From: Membranihabitans marinus
GTDB taxonomy: Bacteria; Bacteroidota; Bacteroidia; Chitinophagales; Saprospiraceae
NCBI RefSeq assembly: GCF_019802045.1
Contig: NZ_JAHVHU010000003.1
Coordinates: 1-64,000 of the forward strand
Length of the DNA stretch: 64,000 nt
Direction: 5' to 3'
Shown here: positions 45,019-54,255 of the stretch, in pieces
Layout of the letters: the number at the start of each line of letters is the position of its first letter
Position numbering within the stretch: position 1 is the first letter of the stretch
Notes under the pieces: generated by a model
The model's database searches: none
Told to the model about the DNA's origin: nothing
The model's input: only the letters and a program-made list of their open reading frames with translations
Program-made: the position numbers and the translations under genes

Positions 45019-46929
45019 TTACTGCTTGATAAAACGAAGGTTCCCCACGGTCTGATTTGACCGGTCCAACAAATGAACAACATAAGCGCCCGGGGGTAGT
45101 ACACCAATATCCAGCGTGTTCTGATGGCGATAAAGATGGCCGGAAAGCACCATTTGTCCCGTCATTCGATATATCTTATAATTGATTTGCTGATCAGCCA
45201 ATGCTCCACGAAGGTATAACATTTTGGAAGCCGGGTTGGGGTAAATCAGGTGAGACAGATCTTCTACGTCTTCTCGGGAGGTGGTAAGAACTTCATGAAG
45301 ACCCACGACAGGCCGAATGGCAATGGCCCCTTGCAGGTTCGGTGAATGAGTGGCTACATTCAACCAATCACCGCCGATATTGTAATAAATGAACTCATTG
45401 GCAGCAGGGTAATTCTTGTCAAATCCAAATGGAATATAATCGGTAGTGGTACCGCGCGGGTGTTCCCAACCGATATAAAATTTACCAGCCGGCAACTCAA
45501 TGCCTTCCGGGATATAATCTCTGATAATATATTCTGTAAACGGCTGATAATAATTGCCTCTCTTGGGCTGAAGATCATGGATCGTGTAGTCCGCCTCCCC
45601 TTTTAATTCGCCGACGAAAATAAGGAGATTAAACATTTTATGCTCATAATTTTGAATCAGATAGGGAAAGAGGATCCGAATCGTGTGAAGCGAATCCGCT
45701 TCGATCAGTTCATATTCAACAGCGATTCTTGTTTTGATGCCATTTCCATTGTAGGTGGATATCGATCCTTCGACGTTGTTGTCGTCGTACGAGAGATAAT
45801 TATCGAAGTGGGTGATCCTCGTTACGGTATTGTTTCTCAGGAATGAAGGAAGTTGTTGTTCTGACCGCATGACGTATTCATACTCAGTGGTCAGAGCCAC
45901 TTTATCCTGGTTTGTATTTGTGAGATATGTCACGACTTTTTCCGGGTTGAATGTGTTGGTAAAAGAAGCCGGACCTGGATTTATATTTCTTTGATTTTCA
46001 GGTACGATGGGAGGAATCTCAAGGAGTGATTCATCCGCAAAGACCGTTTGATTGGTTTCGGTGTTATAGATCTCTACGCGACTGGTATCAATCGTCAACC
46101 GTACTTTGGAGTTATTTTGAAGATGGATGGGAAATTGGTTGTTGATCACGTCCTGGGCACTACGCTTTATTTGAGGTAAAGGATATGCCGTATAACGCTT
46201 TAGTAAAAAATCCGGTCTGCGCGTGAATGCGATGTCATTGACATACAGATCTTGTTCTTCCTTGGTCACCATGACATAATCCAAATGCCACAACGACTCC
46301 AGACCTTGGTTGCTGCTGTAATTTCTAAACCGGAATTGAAACTTATCATAAAGAAATTCCGAGGTCAATACCACTGAAACCCGATTGAAATCGGGAGCCG
46401 GTTTATTGATATAGGACTCGTCCAAACCTTCGAAAGCTTCTAGTGTACGCCACACGCCATCCTGGTCCTTTGCCTCTACTATTAATGAATCTGCGGCTTT
46501 GGGTTGATAGCCAATCCCTTTGGGTTGGACATAGAAACTAAGATAGGCACGGGGGAGGCCTGACAGATTTATCGGTCGTGAGGTGAGTGTATCTGAACCG
46601 CCATATCCACCCGGGTAAGGCACTCCATTGGCATCCAGGCCATCTAAAGTAGCGACACCTATGCTGGGCGGATTCAAAGCCAGGTTGTTGTTGATGTACG
46701 CCTGATGATCTGCCCACAACTCCGGGTTCGGGTATCCGGGCTCACTGGAGAAATCATCTGCAAATGGGAGATCGAGCGGTTGATCTGACCGAAGTTGACC
46801 AACAGGCGCAGGGCGATTTTGCAGTACTGCATTTGACCCCAAAGGTCGTTCAATAATTTGTGCCTGTCCGGCCACCGTAAAGAACATGACCGCAAGACCA
46901 TATAGAAAAATCAAACGAAGCTTATTCAT
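45019..46929 (-). CDS. secreted T9SS type A sorting-domain protein
   Basis: 636 aa from the ATG at 46929, which begins a signal peptide (cleavage near AGQAQ). The C-terminal 75 residues form a sorting domain: a YPNPASKML start, the YRMTGQMVLSG middle, and the PPGAYVVHLLD near the end followed by a basic last residue region. The large middle is beta-rich with no named domain that I recognise. Exported by Sec, then through the type IX secretion system to the cell surface. Its start overlaps the end of the PASTA gene by 8 bp. Confidence 0.88.
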   Translation of the reverse strand: MNKLRLIFLYGLAVMFFTVAGQAQIIERPLGSNAVLQNRPAPVGQLRSDQPLDLPFADDFSSEPGYPNPELWADHQAYINNNLALNPPSIGVATLDGLDANGVPYPGGYGGSDTLTSRPINLSGLPRAYLSFYVQPKGIGYQPKAADSLIVEAKDQDGVWRTLEAFEGLDESYINKPAPDFNRVSVVLTSEFLYDKFQFRFRNYSSNQGLESLWHLDYVMVTKEEQDLYVNDIAFTRRPDFLLKRYTAYPLPQIKRSAQDVINNQFPIHLQNNSKVRLTIDTSRVEIYNTETNQTVFADESLLEIPPIVPENQRNINPGPASFTNTFNPEKVVTYLTNTNQDKVALTTEYEYVMRSEQQLPSFLRNNTVTRITHFDNYLSYDDNNVEGSISTYNGNGIKTRIAVEYELIEADSLHTIRILFPYLIQNYEHKMFNLLIFVGELKGEADYTIHDLQPKRGNYYQPFTEYIIRDYIPEGIELPAGKFYIGWEHPRGTTTDYIPFGFDKNYPAANEFIYYNIGGDWLNVATHSPNLQGAIAIRPVVGLHEVLTTSREDVEDLSHLIYPNPASKMLYLRGALADQQINYKIYRMTGQMVLSGHLYRHQNTLDIGVLPPGAYVVHLLDRSNQTVGNLRFIKQ

Positions 46930-47698
46930 CGCAGTTAAAGGGTTTTGTGGAGGACAGGTAGAGCTGGATCGTATCGCCTGTAAGAATATTATCACCAGCC
47001 TGGGGAATCTGATCGTAAATAAAGGCACCTTGTTCATCTTCCAATAGTCCATCCTTGACCACCTCTCCGATGTAGAGATTTAGATTTTCGACATAGAATG
47101 CGGCTTCATTGTATGTTTTACAGACCAGGTCCGGCATCATGATAGCTCCTCCTACATTTTTTGATAAAATAAATTGCAGGGTACTCCCTTTCTCAATTTC
47201 GACATCGTCTTTTCGAAATTCTGAATTAATAATCTCTTCTTGATTATAGAGTACCTTAAGTATTTGATTTGATGCACCTTGATCAAATTCGTAGCCCAAA
47301 ATTTCACTTTGAATATCAAAAGCATTTTCCAATTCTTTCTTTTTACGTTCAAAGTCCTTTCCGTAAAGTTCCGGAATTTGAGATATTTTTACTTTTTCGG
47401 GTTTATATTTTGTGATGGTGACGTAAATTTTCCGGCCGCGTTTTACTTTGGAGTCCTTGATGGGATTTTGATCGAGAATGATCCCACCCTGTTGGTTAAC
47501 CTTAAATATTGAATCAGTGACCACCAGTTCAAAAGATCGATCTTCTGCTGTGATGATCGCTTGCGCCAGGGGTTGGTTAATAAAGTCCGGTAAAGTTAGT
47601 TTTTCTCCGTGGTGGGTGTACCATCGAAGACCAAGTTTGATCGCAACGAAAACAACGATCAGAAAAAGTAAGATCAGGATTAAATTCTTTTTCAACAT
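46922..47698 (-). CDS. membrane-anchored PASTA-domain protein without kinase
   Basis: 258 aa. One N-terminal membrane helix (about residues 5-24) and then three PASTA repeats, recognisable by the LPDFINQPLAQAIITAEDRSF opening, a VKRGRKIYVTI strand, and later IMMPDLVCKTYNEAAFYVENLNL. PASTA domains bind peptidoglycan in other bacteria, where they are attached to Ser/Thr kinases or penicillin-binding proteins. Here there is no kinase. The protein faces the periplasm. The gene overlaps the T9SS substrate gene by 8 bp. Confidence 0.88.
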   Translation of the reverse strand: MLKKNLILILLFLIVVFVAIKLGLRWYTHHGEKLTLPDFINQPLAQAIITAEDRSFELVVTDSIFKVNQQGGIILDQNPIKDSKVKRGRKIYVTITKYKPEKVKISQIPELYGKDFERKKKELENAFDIQSEILGYEFDQGASNQILKVLYNQEEIINSEFRKDDVEIEKGSTLQFILSKNVGGAIMMPDLVCKTYNEAAFYVENLNLYIGEVVKDGLLEDEQGAFIYDQIPQAGDNILTGDTIQLYLSSTKPFNCDE

Positions 47699-47747
47699 GG
47701 CGCAAATATAGGCTTTAAGGGTGGTACTTGATGCATGTATTAAAACT

Positions 47748-47777
47748 TTTGAGTATAAATTTTATTACATACTTTTG
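47748..47777 (+). promoter_or_regulatory. promoter of the waaA-heptose kinase pair
   Basis: TTTG (47748-47751), 18 bases, then TACTTTTG (47770-47777) fit the Bacteroidota -33/-7 pattern. The waaA ATG follows 32 bases after the -7 box. Confidence 0.6.
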
Positions 47778-47809
47778 GATTTTTATTCACGCATTGATTG
47801 GGGAGTTGC

Positions 47810-49039
47810 ATGATGTTTTCAATATATAAGGGATTTGCAAAGTTATTTTCCGGGCTCGCAGGGTTGGTCACCCGTGGACAGGGAAAGCTTTCAAAAAGGA
47901 ACTGCGGTCTAAAAAACCAGACTGTTCCTGCACTGGGCAACTCCTTGTGGGTCCATTGTGCCTCCTTGGGAGAGTTTGAACAAGGAAAACGGGTGATCGA
48001 TGCGCTGCGCATGAGATATCCGAACAAAAAACTTGTGTTGACTTTTTATTCTTCTAGTGGATATGAAAAAAAGAAGGATTACAAGCTGGTGGATCACGTC
48101 CTTTATCTGCCTTATGACACGCCGCAGGCCATGGTAGCGTTTGTAGCAGCATTGAATCCAGAACTTGTGGTTTTTATAAAGTATGAATTTTGGTTTACCC
48201 TTTTGGATGTCCTTCACAAAAGGGATGTTCCATTTGTTTTTGTATCTTCCGTGTTTAGATCGGATCAATATCTGTTCAGACGGGTATTTCGCCCTTTGTT
48301 AAATAAAATTCTAAATGCTCGCTATATTTTCGTGCAGAATATTTCATCAAAAACGCTTTTATCGAAACACGGTTATCAAAATGTGACCGTTGCCGGTGAC
48401 ACCCGGGTCGATCGAGTCATCGAAGTTAAGGAGTCGGAGTTCACATGGTCGTCACTTGAACAGTGGAGAAAAGAGTCAGTTTGTGTAATAGCAGGCAGTA
48501 CCTGGTCGGAAGATGAAAAATTACTGGTTCAAGCGATGTCTGTGTTTCCGGGGTGGAAGTGGATTATTGCACCCCATGAAATTGACCGTCCGCATATAAA
48601 AGAACTGGAGGTTTTGCTGGGAGAAGAAAGTGTCTTTTTATCCAGTTGCGGAATGGACGCGGAGATACCTTCTGAAAAATCCGTTCTTGTAATCGACCAG
48701 ATCGGTTTGTTGTCAGTGCTCTATCGCTATGGAGACATTGCTTACGTCGGAGGTGGATTGGGGGCCGGGATTCACAACACCCTGGAACCGACGGTATATG
48801 GATTGCCGGTGGTGTTTGGTTCCAACTACCAAAAGTTTCAGGAGGCCGTGGATTTTTGTAATTTGAAAGCAGCCCGGGTGGTAACCACCACGTCAGAATT
48901 GGTGGAAGCTTTGAAATTTTTTGAAGAAAAAGAGCACAGAATAGAAATCAGAGAAATCTTGGAAAATTACTTCAGGAAGCACGAAGGTGCTACTGATAAA
49001 ATACTATCATCACTGGAAAAAATAATTGCTGTAGAATGA
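47810..49039 (+). CDS. waaA: 3-deoxy-D-manno-octulosonic acid (Kdo) transferase
   Basis: 409 aa from the ATG at 47810 (another ATG directly follows). The N-terminal catalytic region WVHCASLGEFEQGKRVI near residues 47-63 contains the acidic residue of Kdo transferases, and the C-terminal GGGLGAGIHNTLEPTVYGLPVVFG near residue 315 is the nucleotide-sugar site. Adds Kdo from CMP-Kdo to lipid A at the inner membrane. It overlaps the heptose kinase gene by 4 bp, making a two-gene LPS core unit. Confidence 0.95.
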   Translation: MMFSIYKGFAKLFSGLAGLVTRGQGKLSKRNCGLKNQTVPALGNSLWVHCASLGEFEQGKRVIDALRMRYPNKKLVLTFYSSSGYEKKKDYKLVDHVLYLPYDTPQAMVAFVAALNPELVVFIKYEFWFTLLDVLHKRDVPFVFVSSVFRSDQYLFRRVFRPLLNKILNARYIFVQNISSKTLLSKHGYQNVTVAGDTRVDRVIEVKESEFTWSSLEQWRKESVCVIAGSTWSEDEKLLVQAMSVFPGWKWIIAPHEIDRPHIKELEVLLGEESVFLSSCGMDAEIPSEKSVLVIDQIGLLSVLYRYGDIAYVGGGLGAGIHNTLEPTVYGLPVVFGSNYQKFQEAVDFCNLKAARVVTTTSELVEALKFFEEKEHRIEIREILENYFRKHEGATDKILSSLEKIIAVE

Positions 49040-50010
49040 AACCAGAGGTTTTACATAAGTTTGATCACACACATATTATGATTGTCGGAGATGTGATGCT
49101 GGATCGATATCTGTATGGTGCCGTATCCAGGATTTCACCCGAAGCACCGGTGCCAGTATTGGACTACGAAGGAACGGATAACCGGTTGGGTGGAGCAGCC
49201 AATGTCGCGCTCAACATCATTGCAATGGGAGGCGATGTTACCTTAGTAGGCATGACCGGTGAAGATGAGGAAGGGGTTTTGTTTCGACAACTACTGAAAG
49301 AAGCTGCTATCTCTGACCAATGGATATGGGCTTCAAAAAATCGGAAAACAACCTTAAAAACCAGAGTGATGGCGCGTGGGCAGCATTTGTTGCGCGTAGA
49401 CCGGGAGGATCGGACCTTACCTGGTCGGGAAATGGAAGAATCGGTATTAAATGATATTGCAGAATCCATTCGTCTTCAGCAACCGGAGGGTATTATCTTA
49501 CAAGATTACAATAAGGGGTTGTTGTCCGAACGAGTGGTTCGTGAGACGATACAGCTCGCACATCAAACGAAGATCCCGGTGTTTGTAGATCCCAAGATTG
49601 ACCGGATTTCGTCTTATCAGGGGTGTACAGTTTTCAAGCCCAACCTGCATGAAGCTTCTCAGATTTTGGGAAGATCGATTTCGGTGCGTGAAGATGATCT
49701 GAACAGAGCGGCGGATGAACTGCAGGAGAAAGTAGAACATTCGGTCACACTGATCACCTTAAGCGATAAGGGACTTTATTTTAAAAGGAAAGGTCAAAAA
49801 GGGATCTATGTACCATCCATTCCTCAGGAGATAGCAGATGTTTGCGGCGCAGGAGATACCGTGATAAGTGCACTGGCCATGTGTTATTTATCTGGGTGTA
49901 ATGATGATAATATTGCAAATATTTCTAATATTGCAGGACACATAGCCTGCCGATACCCAGGCGTGGTTCCGGTTAGTCTGGAACAGTTAAAATCAGAAAT
50001 CAACAAATGA
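49036..50010 (+). CDS. rfaE1: D-glycero-beta-D-manno-heptose-7-phosphate kinase (PfkB family)
   Basis: 324 aa. GDVMLDRYLYG (about residues 18-28), then RLGGAANVALN (near 52), and the catalytic DVCGAGDTV near residue 270 identify a PfkB-type sugar kinase of the RfaE/HldE domain I type. Only the kinase domain is present; the adenylyltransferase domain of bifunctional HldE is absent. It would phosphorylate heptose-7-phosphate for LPS core. Translationally coupled to waaA, which supports this role. Confidence 0.88.
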   Translation: MKPEVLHKFDHTHIMIVGDVMLDRYLYGAVSRISPEAPVPVLDYEGTDNRLGGAANVALNIIAMGGDVTLVGMTGEDEEGVLFRQLLKEAAISDQWIWASKNRKTTLKTRVMARGQHLLRVDREDRTLPGREMEESVLNDIAESIRLQQPEGIILQDYNKGLLSERVVRETIQLAHQTKIPVFVDPKIDRISSYQGCTVFKPNLHEASQILGRSISVREDDLNRAADELQEKVEHSVTLITLSDKGLYFKRKGQKGIYVPSIPQEIADVCGAGDTVISALAMCYLSGCNDDNIANISNIAGHIACRYPGVVPVSLEQLKSEINK

Positions 50011-50069
50011 AGATTGACTGGTATCACCTAAAATAGTATAAATTTATATTTTCAAACTTAATATGAGCT

Positions 50070-51989
50070 ATGAAATTACATTACTTATTTTATTTTTTTC
50101 TTGGCATGGTAACCACCATACATGCTCAGGATCCTATTTATGACTTTACCTTTACGGGTGGTTTCCAGGGATGGACACCAAATAGTGTGGAATGTGAAGG
50201 TATGGAGTCTGACAAAGCGATGTGGCTGTGGGTAGATGACGGCATTATCGATCAGGGTGCGTACTCCAACTATGGATTGATGAACAGCCGAACGCCGGAG
50301 AGTGGGGTGGTTGTTTTAAATTCTGATTTTCTGGATAACAACGGTCTTGATGATAACATTGGTCAGGGCGATTGCCCCTCGCCGCAGATTGCAGAACTTA
50401 TTTCTCCCAGTCTTGATTTTTCGAATGAGGACAGTGTTTTCCTGTCTTTTAATCAGTTGTATTATCGATTTATAGGATATCGAATTGCAGGAGGGGAAGA
50501 TGAAGCGGATAAAACGGCCACCTATGTTGAAATATCAAATAACGGGGGAAGTGACTGGGCAGAGATTCCGGTGAACGAAAAACTGCGTACCTATCGGGCA
50601 ACCCAAAATTACAAAGGTGAACTGACGCTTGATATTTCTCAATATGCTGCCGGTGAATCCGATGTGATGGTAAAGTTCCGATGGAAAGGGGATTATTACT
50701 TTTGGGCATTGGACGATGTCCGGCTGTATGGGGGACGAAAAGATGATTTGGAAGTTGCTGCGTTTAAATATCCGGTATCCAATTTTGAAACACCCAAAGA
50801 ACAAATCAAACACGATACTTTGCGCTTTGTGGCTGATGTGGTCAATCTGGGAAGTCAACCCGTGGATAGTGCTTATCTCTATGTGATACTTCAGGGAAAT
50901 GATGATAATAATCGGGGCGAATACTTCAGAGATAGCCTTTTAATCCAGGACATGATGACGAATGATACCATGGAAGTCGAATTGCCCAATTATTTTACTA
51001 CCGAAACGCTCAATCCGGGAGCCTATGCTTTTGTGTATCGCCTGAGAAACACAAAACGACCCGTGGAGGTCAATCTGGCCAATAATATTCGCGCTGATGT
51101 CTTCTTGATCTCTGAAGATACATTCCGAAAGTCGGATCGTGGTGATGGCCGTGGATTTCGTTTTGAAAAAGAATCAATTATCGGTAATTACTATGAGATA
51201 AATGAAAATTTTGATGAGCAAATTTTGCTGGATCACATAAGCTTTTCCGCTTTTCCAACAGGAAGTAATAAACTGGCTGGAAAAGAAGTGGTGGCATACT
51301 TGCTGAAAATAGATGACGACGTGGCTGCTGACCTTTCCGATTGGAATTTTACGGACCCTACTTCAAATAAAAAGACGATTGAAGGCATTGGTTCTTATAT
51401 CTTTACCGCTGCCGATGATGAGGCAACAGATCCAAATCATCGGTTTATAATCTCTGACTTTGTCAATGTGAATAATCCGGAAAGCCCGATCGTTTTGGAA
51501 CCGGGTTCCCGATACATTGCGGCCATCGAATACGGAAGTGCCGCACTGGACATCATTCACAATCTTAGTGAGCGAATCATCTATTATCCGACAGCTTTTG
51601 GATCAGAGCAATTTTCGACCATGGTATATGATGGAACGGATAACCAGTGGTATATCAATGGGTTTGGATCTGGTTTTGTGGCAGTTATTGGCCTGGGGAT
51701 CGACATTGAGATGACGCCGACAGAAAATTTGTTGAGTGATACCGAAGTAAAGATTTTTCCAAATCCAACCAGCGATTTTATTCAGGTTCGAATGAATCTT
51801 GATCGTCCACAAAAGGTCAATGTGTTTTTGAGCGATGTATCCGGTAGGATGATCAATATGATCGATCGTTCCAGATTTATCAGTGGAACCATCCAGGTCG
51901 ATGTCCAATCGATACCAGCGGGTACGTATTTCCTGAATGTGACCTCTGAAGAGGGACGCCGGACAGAAAAGATTTCAGTAATCCGCTAA
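50070..51989 (+). CDS. secreted T9SS type A sorting-domain protein
   Basis: 639 aa. Signal peptide at residues 1-19 (cleavage near HAQ-D). The middle is beta-rich; an N-terminal segment around FTGGFQGWTPN with later WALDDVRLYGG resembles jelly-roll (MAM/laminin-like) modules. The last 75 residues form the sorting domain: FPNPTSDFIQVRM, SDVSGRMINMI, IPAGTYFLNV, and a basic end. Destined for the cell surface or medium via type IX secretion. Followed by a strong terminator; function unknown. Confidence 0.88.
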   Translation: MKLHYLFYFFLGMVTTIHAQDPIYDFTFTGGFQGWTPNSVECEGMESDKAMWLWVDDGIIDQGAYSNYGLMNSRTPESGVVVLNSDFLDNNGLDDNIGQGDCPSPQIAELISPSLDFSNEDSVFLSFNQLYYRFIGYRIAGGEDEADKTATYVEISNNGGSDWAEIPVNEKLRTYRATQNYKGELTLDISQYAAGESDVMVKFRWKGDYYFWALDDVRLYGGRKDDLEVAAFKYPVSNFETPKEQIKHDTLRFVADVVNLGSQPVDSAYLYVILQGNDDNNRGEYFRDSLLIQDMMTNDTMEVELPNYFTTETLNPGAYAFVYRLRNTKRPVEVNLANNIRADVFLISEDTFRKSDRGDGRGFRFEKESIIGNYYEINENFDEQILLDHISFSAFPTGSNKLAGKEVVAYLLKIDDDVAADLSDWNFTDPTSNKKTIEGIGSYIFTAADDEATDPNHRFIISDFVNVNNPESPIVLEPGSRYIAAIEYGSAALDIIHNLSERIIYYPTAFGSEQFSTMVYDGTDNQWYINGFGSGFVAVIGLGIDIEMTPTENLLSDTEVKIFPNPTSDFIQVRMNLDRPQKVNVFLSDVSGRMINMIDRSRFISGTIQVDVQSIPAGTYFLNVTSEEGRRTEKISVIR

Positions 51990-52016
51990 TAACTGAAACT
52001 TCTTACTTGATAAAAT

Positions 52017-52050
52017 AAAAAAGGCTGAAGGAATTCCTTCAGCCTTTTTT
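52017..52050. terminator. perfect bidirectional terminator hairpin
   Basis: A fully symmetric 34-base palindrome: AAAAAAGGCTGAAGGAA and its complement, with GC-rich core 52023-52044 flanked by six A and six T. It lies 28 bp after the plus-strand T9SS gene and 20 bp after the minus-strand bacilliredoxin stop, so it can end both transcripts. Confidence 0.9.
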
Positions 52051-52070
52051 ATTTAGTTTTCGTATAACAC

Positions 52071-52487
52071 TTAGGAGCAGTGCTCGTCAAAACTGGTTTT
52101 GAGATCATCTGCGATCTGGTAAGCCGAACGTCCTTCGATCTGATGCCGCTCTATCATGGTCACCAGCTTGCCATTTTTGAACAAGGCGATGGATGGAGAA
52201 GACGGTGGATAGGGGAGTAAATATTCCCTGGCTTTTCCGGTGGCTTCCCGATCAACACCTGCAAAAACGGTGGCTAACCGGTCGGGTACATGCTCATTCT
52301 TGAGCGCTAACTTCGCACCCGGACGGGCGTTCGCCGCTGCACACCCACAGACGGAATTCACAACAAGCAATAAGGTGCCTTCGGTATTTTCGACCGCATC
52401 GATGACTTCTTCTGCGGAATTTAAGGATTCAAATCCAAAATCGGTTAAGTCTTTAGCCATTGGGGCTACTAAATCTGGTGGATACAT
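52071..52487 (-). CDS. BrxA/BrxB family bacilliredoxin
   Basis: 138 aa, full length. The CGC active site is in NSVCGCAAANARPG (near residues 47-60), matching the YphP/YqiW family. Bacilliredoxins remove bacillithiol from oxidised protein cysteines. The presence of bshC at 35.4 kb in this window supports that role. Single gene; 67 bp separate it from the thioredoxin-like gene upstream on the same strand. Confidence 0.93.
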   Translation of the reverse strand: MYPPDLVAPMAKDLTDFGFESLNSAEEVIDAVENTEGTLLLVVNSVCGCAAANARPGAKLALKNEHVPDRLATVFAGVDREATGKAREYLLPYPPSSPSIALFKNGKLVTMIERHQIEGRSAYQIADDLKTSFDEHCS

Positions 52488-52554
52488 GGTTTTATTGTTT
52501 TAGTAGAATTCAATATTAATAAACGTGAATTGTTCACGTAGATCGCAACAAAGT

Positions 52555-53112
52555 TTATTGATTTTCACCGCCCGAGGGATAAATGAGCGAATTGTATCTG
52601 GAGTTGAATTCGTTCCAGGGTATTTTTTTGTTGTAGTTATCCGCAAAGTAAGTCAGGATTCGAATCAATTTGGACGGCGATTGAAATCCATTGATTGATT
52701 GGATAACCCGCAGGTCTTCATCCATAAAAACCAAGGAGGGGTAATTAAGCTTCCCGTGCGTTATTTTATAAGCAAAGGAATGATACCCGGATGATCCCTC
52801 ATTTTTATATTCATATTTCTGTCCCAAAAAGTAAATGGTGGATTTGGACTCTGCATCGAATTTGACCGGATAATAATTGTCGTTGATGTATTTGGCGATG
52901 TGTTCCTGACTAAGCGAGAGCTGATCCAGCTTATGGCATACTTTGCACCAACTGGTGTAGACTTCAATCAAAAGCTTCCTCGGTTCTTTCTGTTGAAGAT
53001 CCATCGCTTCATCAATGGTGTACCAATGAATGTTGGATTTGTACTGTTGCTGCCCGCTCGCCTGAAAAGTGATGAAAAATACTGCTAATACAGATAGTAA
53101 TATTCGTATCAT
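52555..53112 (-). CDS. exported thioredoxin-like protein
   Basis: 185 aa with a signal peptide (cleavage near ASGQ). A thioredoxin fold follows, active site SWCKVCHKL near residues 55-63, and a cis-Pro region in NYPSLVFMDE near residue 124. The DUF255-like or thioredoxin_7 group is the closest I recognise. It would act on periplasmic disulfides. Orientation and distance suggest possible co-transcription with the bacilliredoxin gene. Confidence 0.85.
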   Translation of the reverse strand: MIRILLSVLAVFFITFQASGQQQYKSNIHWYTIDEAMDLQQKEPRKLLIEVYTSWCKVCHKLDQLSLSQEHIAKYINDNYYPVKFDAESKSTIYFLGQKYEYKNEGSSGYHSFAYKITHGKLNYPSLVFMDEDLRVIQSINGFQSPSKLIRILTYFADNYNKKIPWNEFNSRYNSLIYPSGGENQ

Positions 53113-53198
53113 AAATCTATTGCCTCTTACATTAATTCCTATGAAAGATACGATTGAGAAGGGGGTTATGTCCTCATAAAACTCATTTTAATGATAAT

Positions 53199-54242
53199 TT
53201 AACGGCATTTGGAATTTTTAATACATCGAATGTTGTCAGAACCCAATTTTATATCCTGGACGGATTCCCCCGCCGGAAATTCAGGGGCTAAAATGCCACT
53301 TCCCAAATTCAAGGTCGAATTCTGTATAATCATCAGCTCGTCCCACAAATTTTCTTTAAACAAAGAAGTGAAGAACGTGCTACCACCTTCGATCAGGATC
53401 GAGCCAATGTTGTGTTGGTACAAAGACTGGAATGTTGCCGATAAATCATGGGGATCTTTATACACCCTGGTTCCAGGATAGTCGGATTCTTTGTTGAGTG
53501 TTACAACGATCGGTCGGGTACGGTTGTGAAACACGCGGAGATGGGACGGGAGTACGCCGTTTCGATCCAACAGAATGGGGATCGGTTGGTGTTCATTGCC
53601 ATACCGGCTGGTGAATTGAGGATTGTCATTCAAAAGTGTATTCGTACCGGCCATGATGGCTTGCGTCTCATTTCTGATCCGGTGTACCCAGCGGTTGCTG
53701 AGGGCATTAGATATTTTGACCTGTTCGTTCTTCCGGCCAATAAACCGATCGGCGGAAATCGCCATCTTAAGTCGTATATACGGTCGTTTTTTCAATAGGT
53801 TAATCCGAAAAGGTTGAAGCACTATATCGCCTTCGGGACTGGACAGAGGCGGGGATACATCCACCCCTTGCTTCCGAAGCAATTCCAGAGATTGGCTTTG
53901 CATTCGTGGATCAGGATCGACCTGGTCGATCACCACCTGCGTAATTTTATTCTCTAAAATCGCCCGGGTACATGCCGGCGTTTTTCCGCTGTGGTTGCAG
54001 GGCTCGAGACTCACGGCGATGGTATTTCCTTTGATGGATTCCTTTTTGTGGATTCCCTGAATGGCGTTTATTTCGGCGTGGGGACCACCAAAAGATTGGT
54101 GCCACCCTTCACTACGTATTTTCCGCGTGGTCGGGTTCAGGATGATCGCACCAACATTGGGGTTGGTCGAAGTTTTTCCACGGGCTCTTAGCGCGAGCTC
54201 ATTGCATCTTCGGAGAATGGTTTTTCGATATTGATCGGTCAT
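53199..54242 (-). CDS. ribD: bifunctional riboflavin biosynthesis deaminase/reductase RibD
   Basis: 347 aa from the ATG at 54242; the longer open frame runs back into the DUF885 gene. The deaminase domain has zinc ligands in HAEINAI (about residue 52) and EPCNHSGKTPACTRAI (near 78). The reductase domain begins around residue 148 (RPYIRLKMAIS) and ends with a LIEGGSTFFTSL motif. It performs the second and third steps of riboflavin synthesis from GTP. No FMN riboswitch is visible before it; the start is 14 bp from the DUF885 stop. Confidence 0.93.
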   Translation of the reverse strand: MTDQYRKTILRRCNELALRARGKTSTNPNVGAIILNPTTRKIRSEGWHQSFGGPHAEINAIQGIHKKESIKGNTIAVSLEPCNHSGKTPACTRAILENKITQVVIDQVDPDPRMQSQSLELLRKQGVDVSPPLSSPEGDIVLQPFRINLLKKRPYIRLKMAISADRFIGRKNEQVKISNALSNRWVHRIRNETQAIMAGTNTLLNDNPQFTSRYGNEHQPIPILLDRNGVLPSHLRVFHNRTRPIVVTLNKESDYPGTRVYKDPHDLSATFQSLYQHNIGSILIEGGSTFFTSLFKENLWDELMIIQNSTLNLGSGILAPEFPAGESVQDIKLGSDNIRCIKNSKCR

Positions 54243-54255
54243 ATTATGTTCCCGT

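Noticed and set aside
47698-47710. TAnnTTTG box (47703-47710, minus strand) as promoter of the PASTA gene
   Set aside because: It lies so close to the start codon that transcription would begin inside the gene, and no -33 element is at the right distance.
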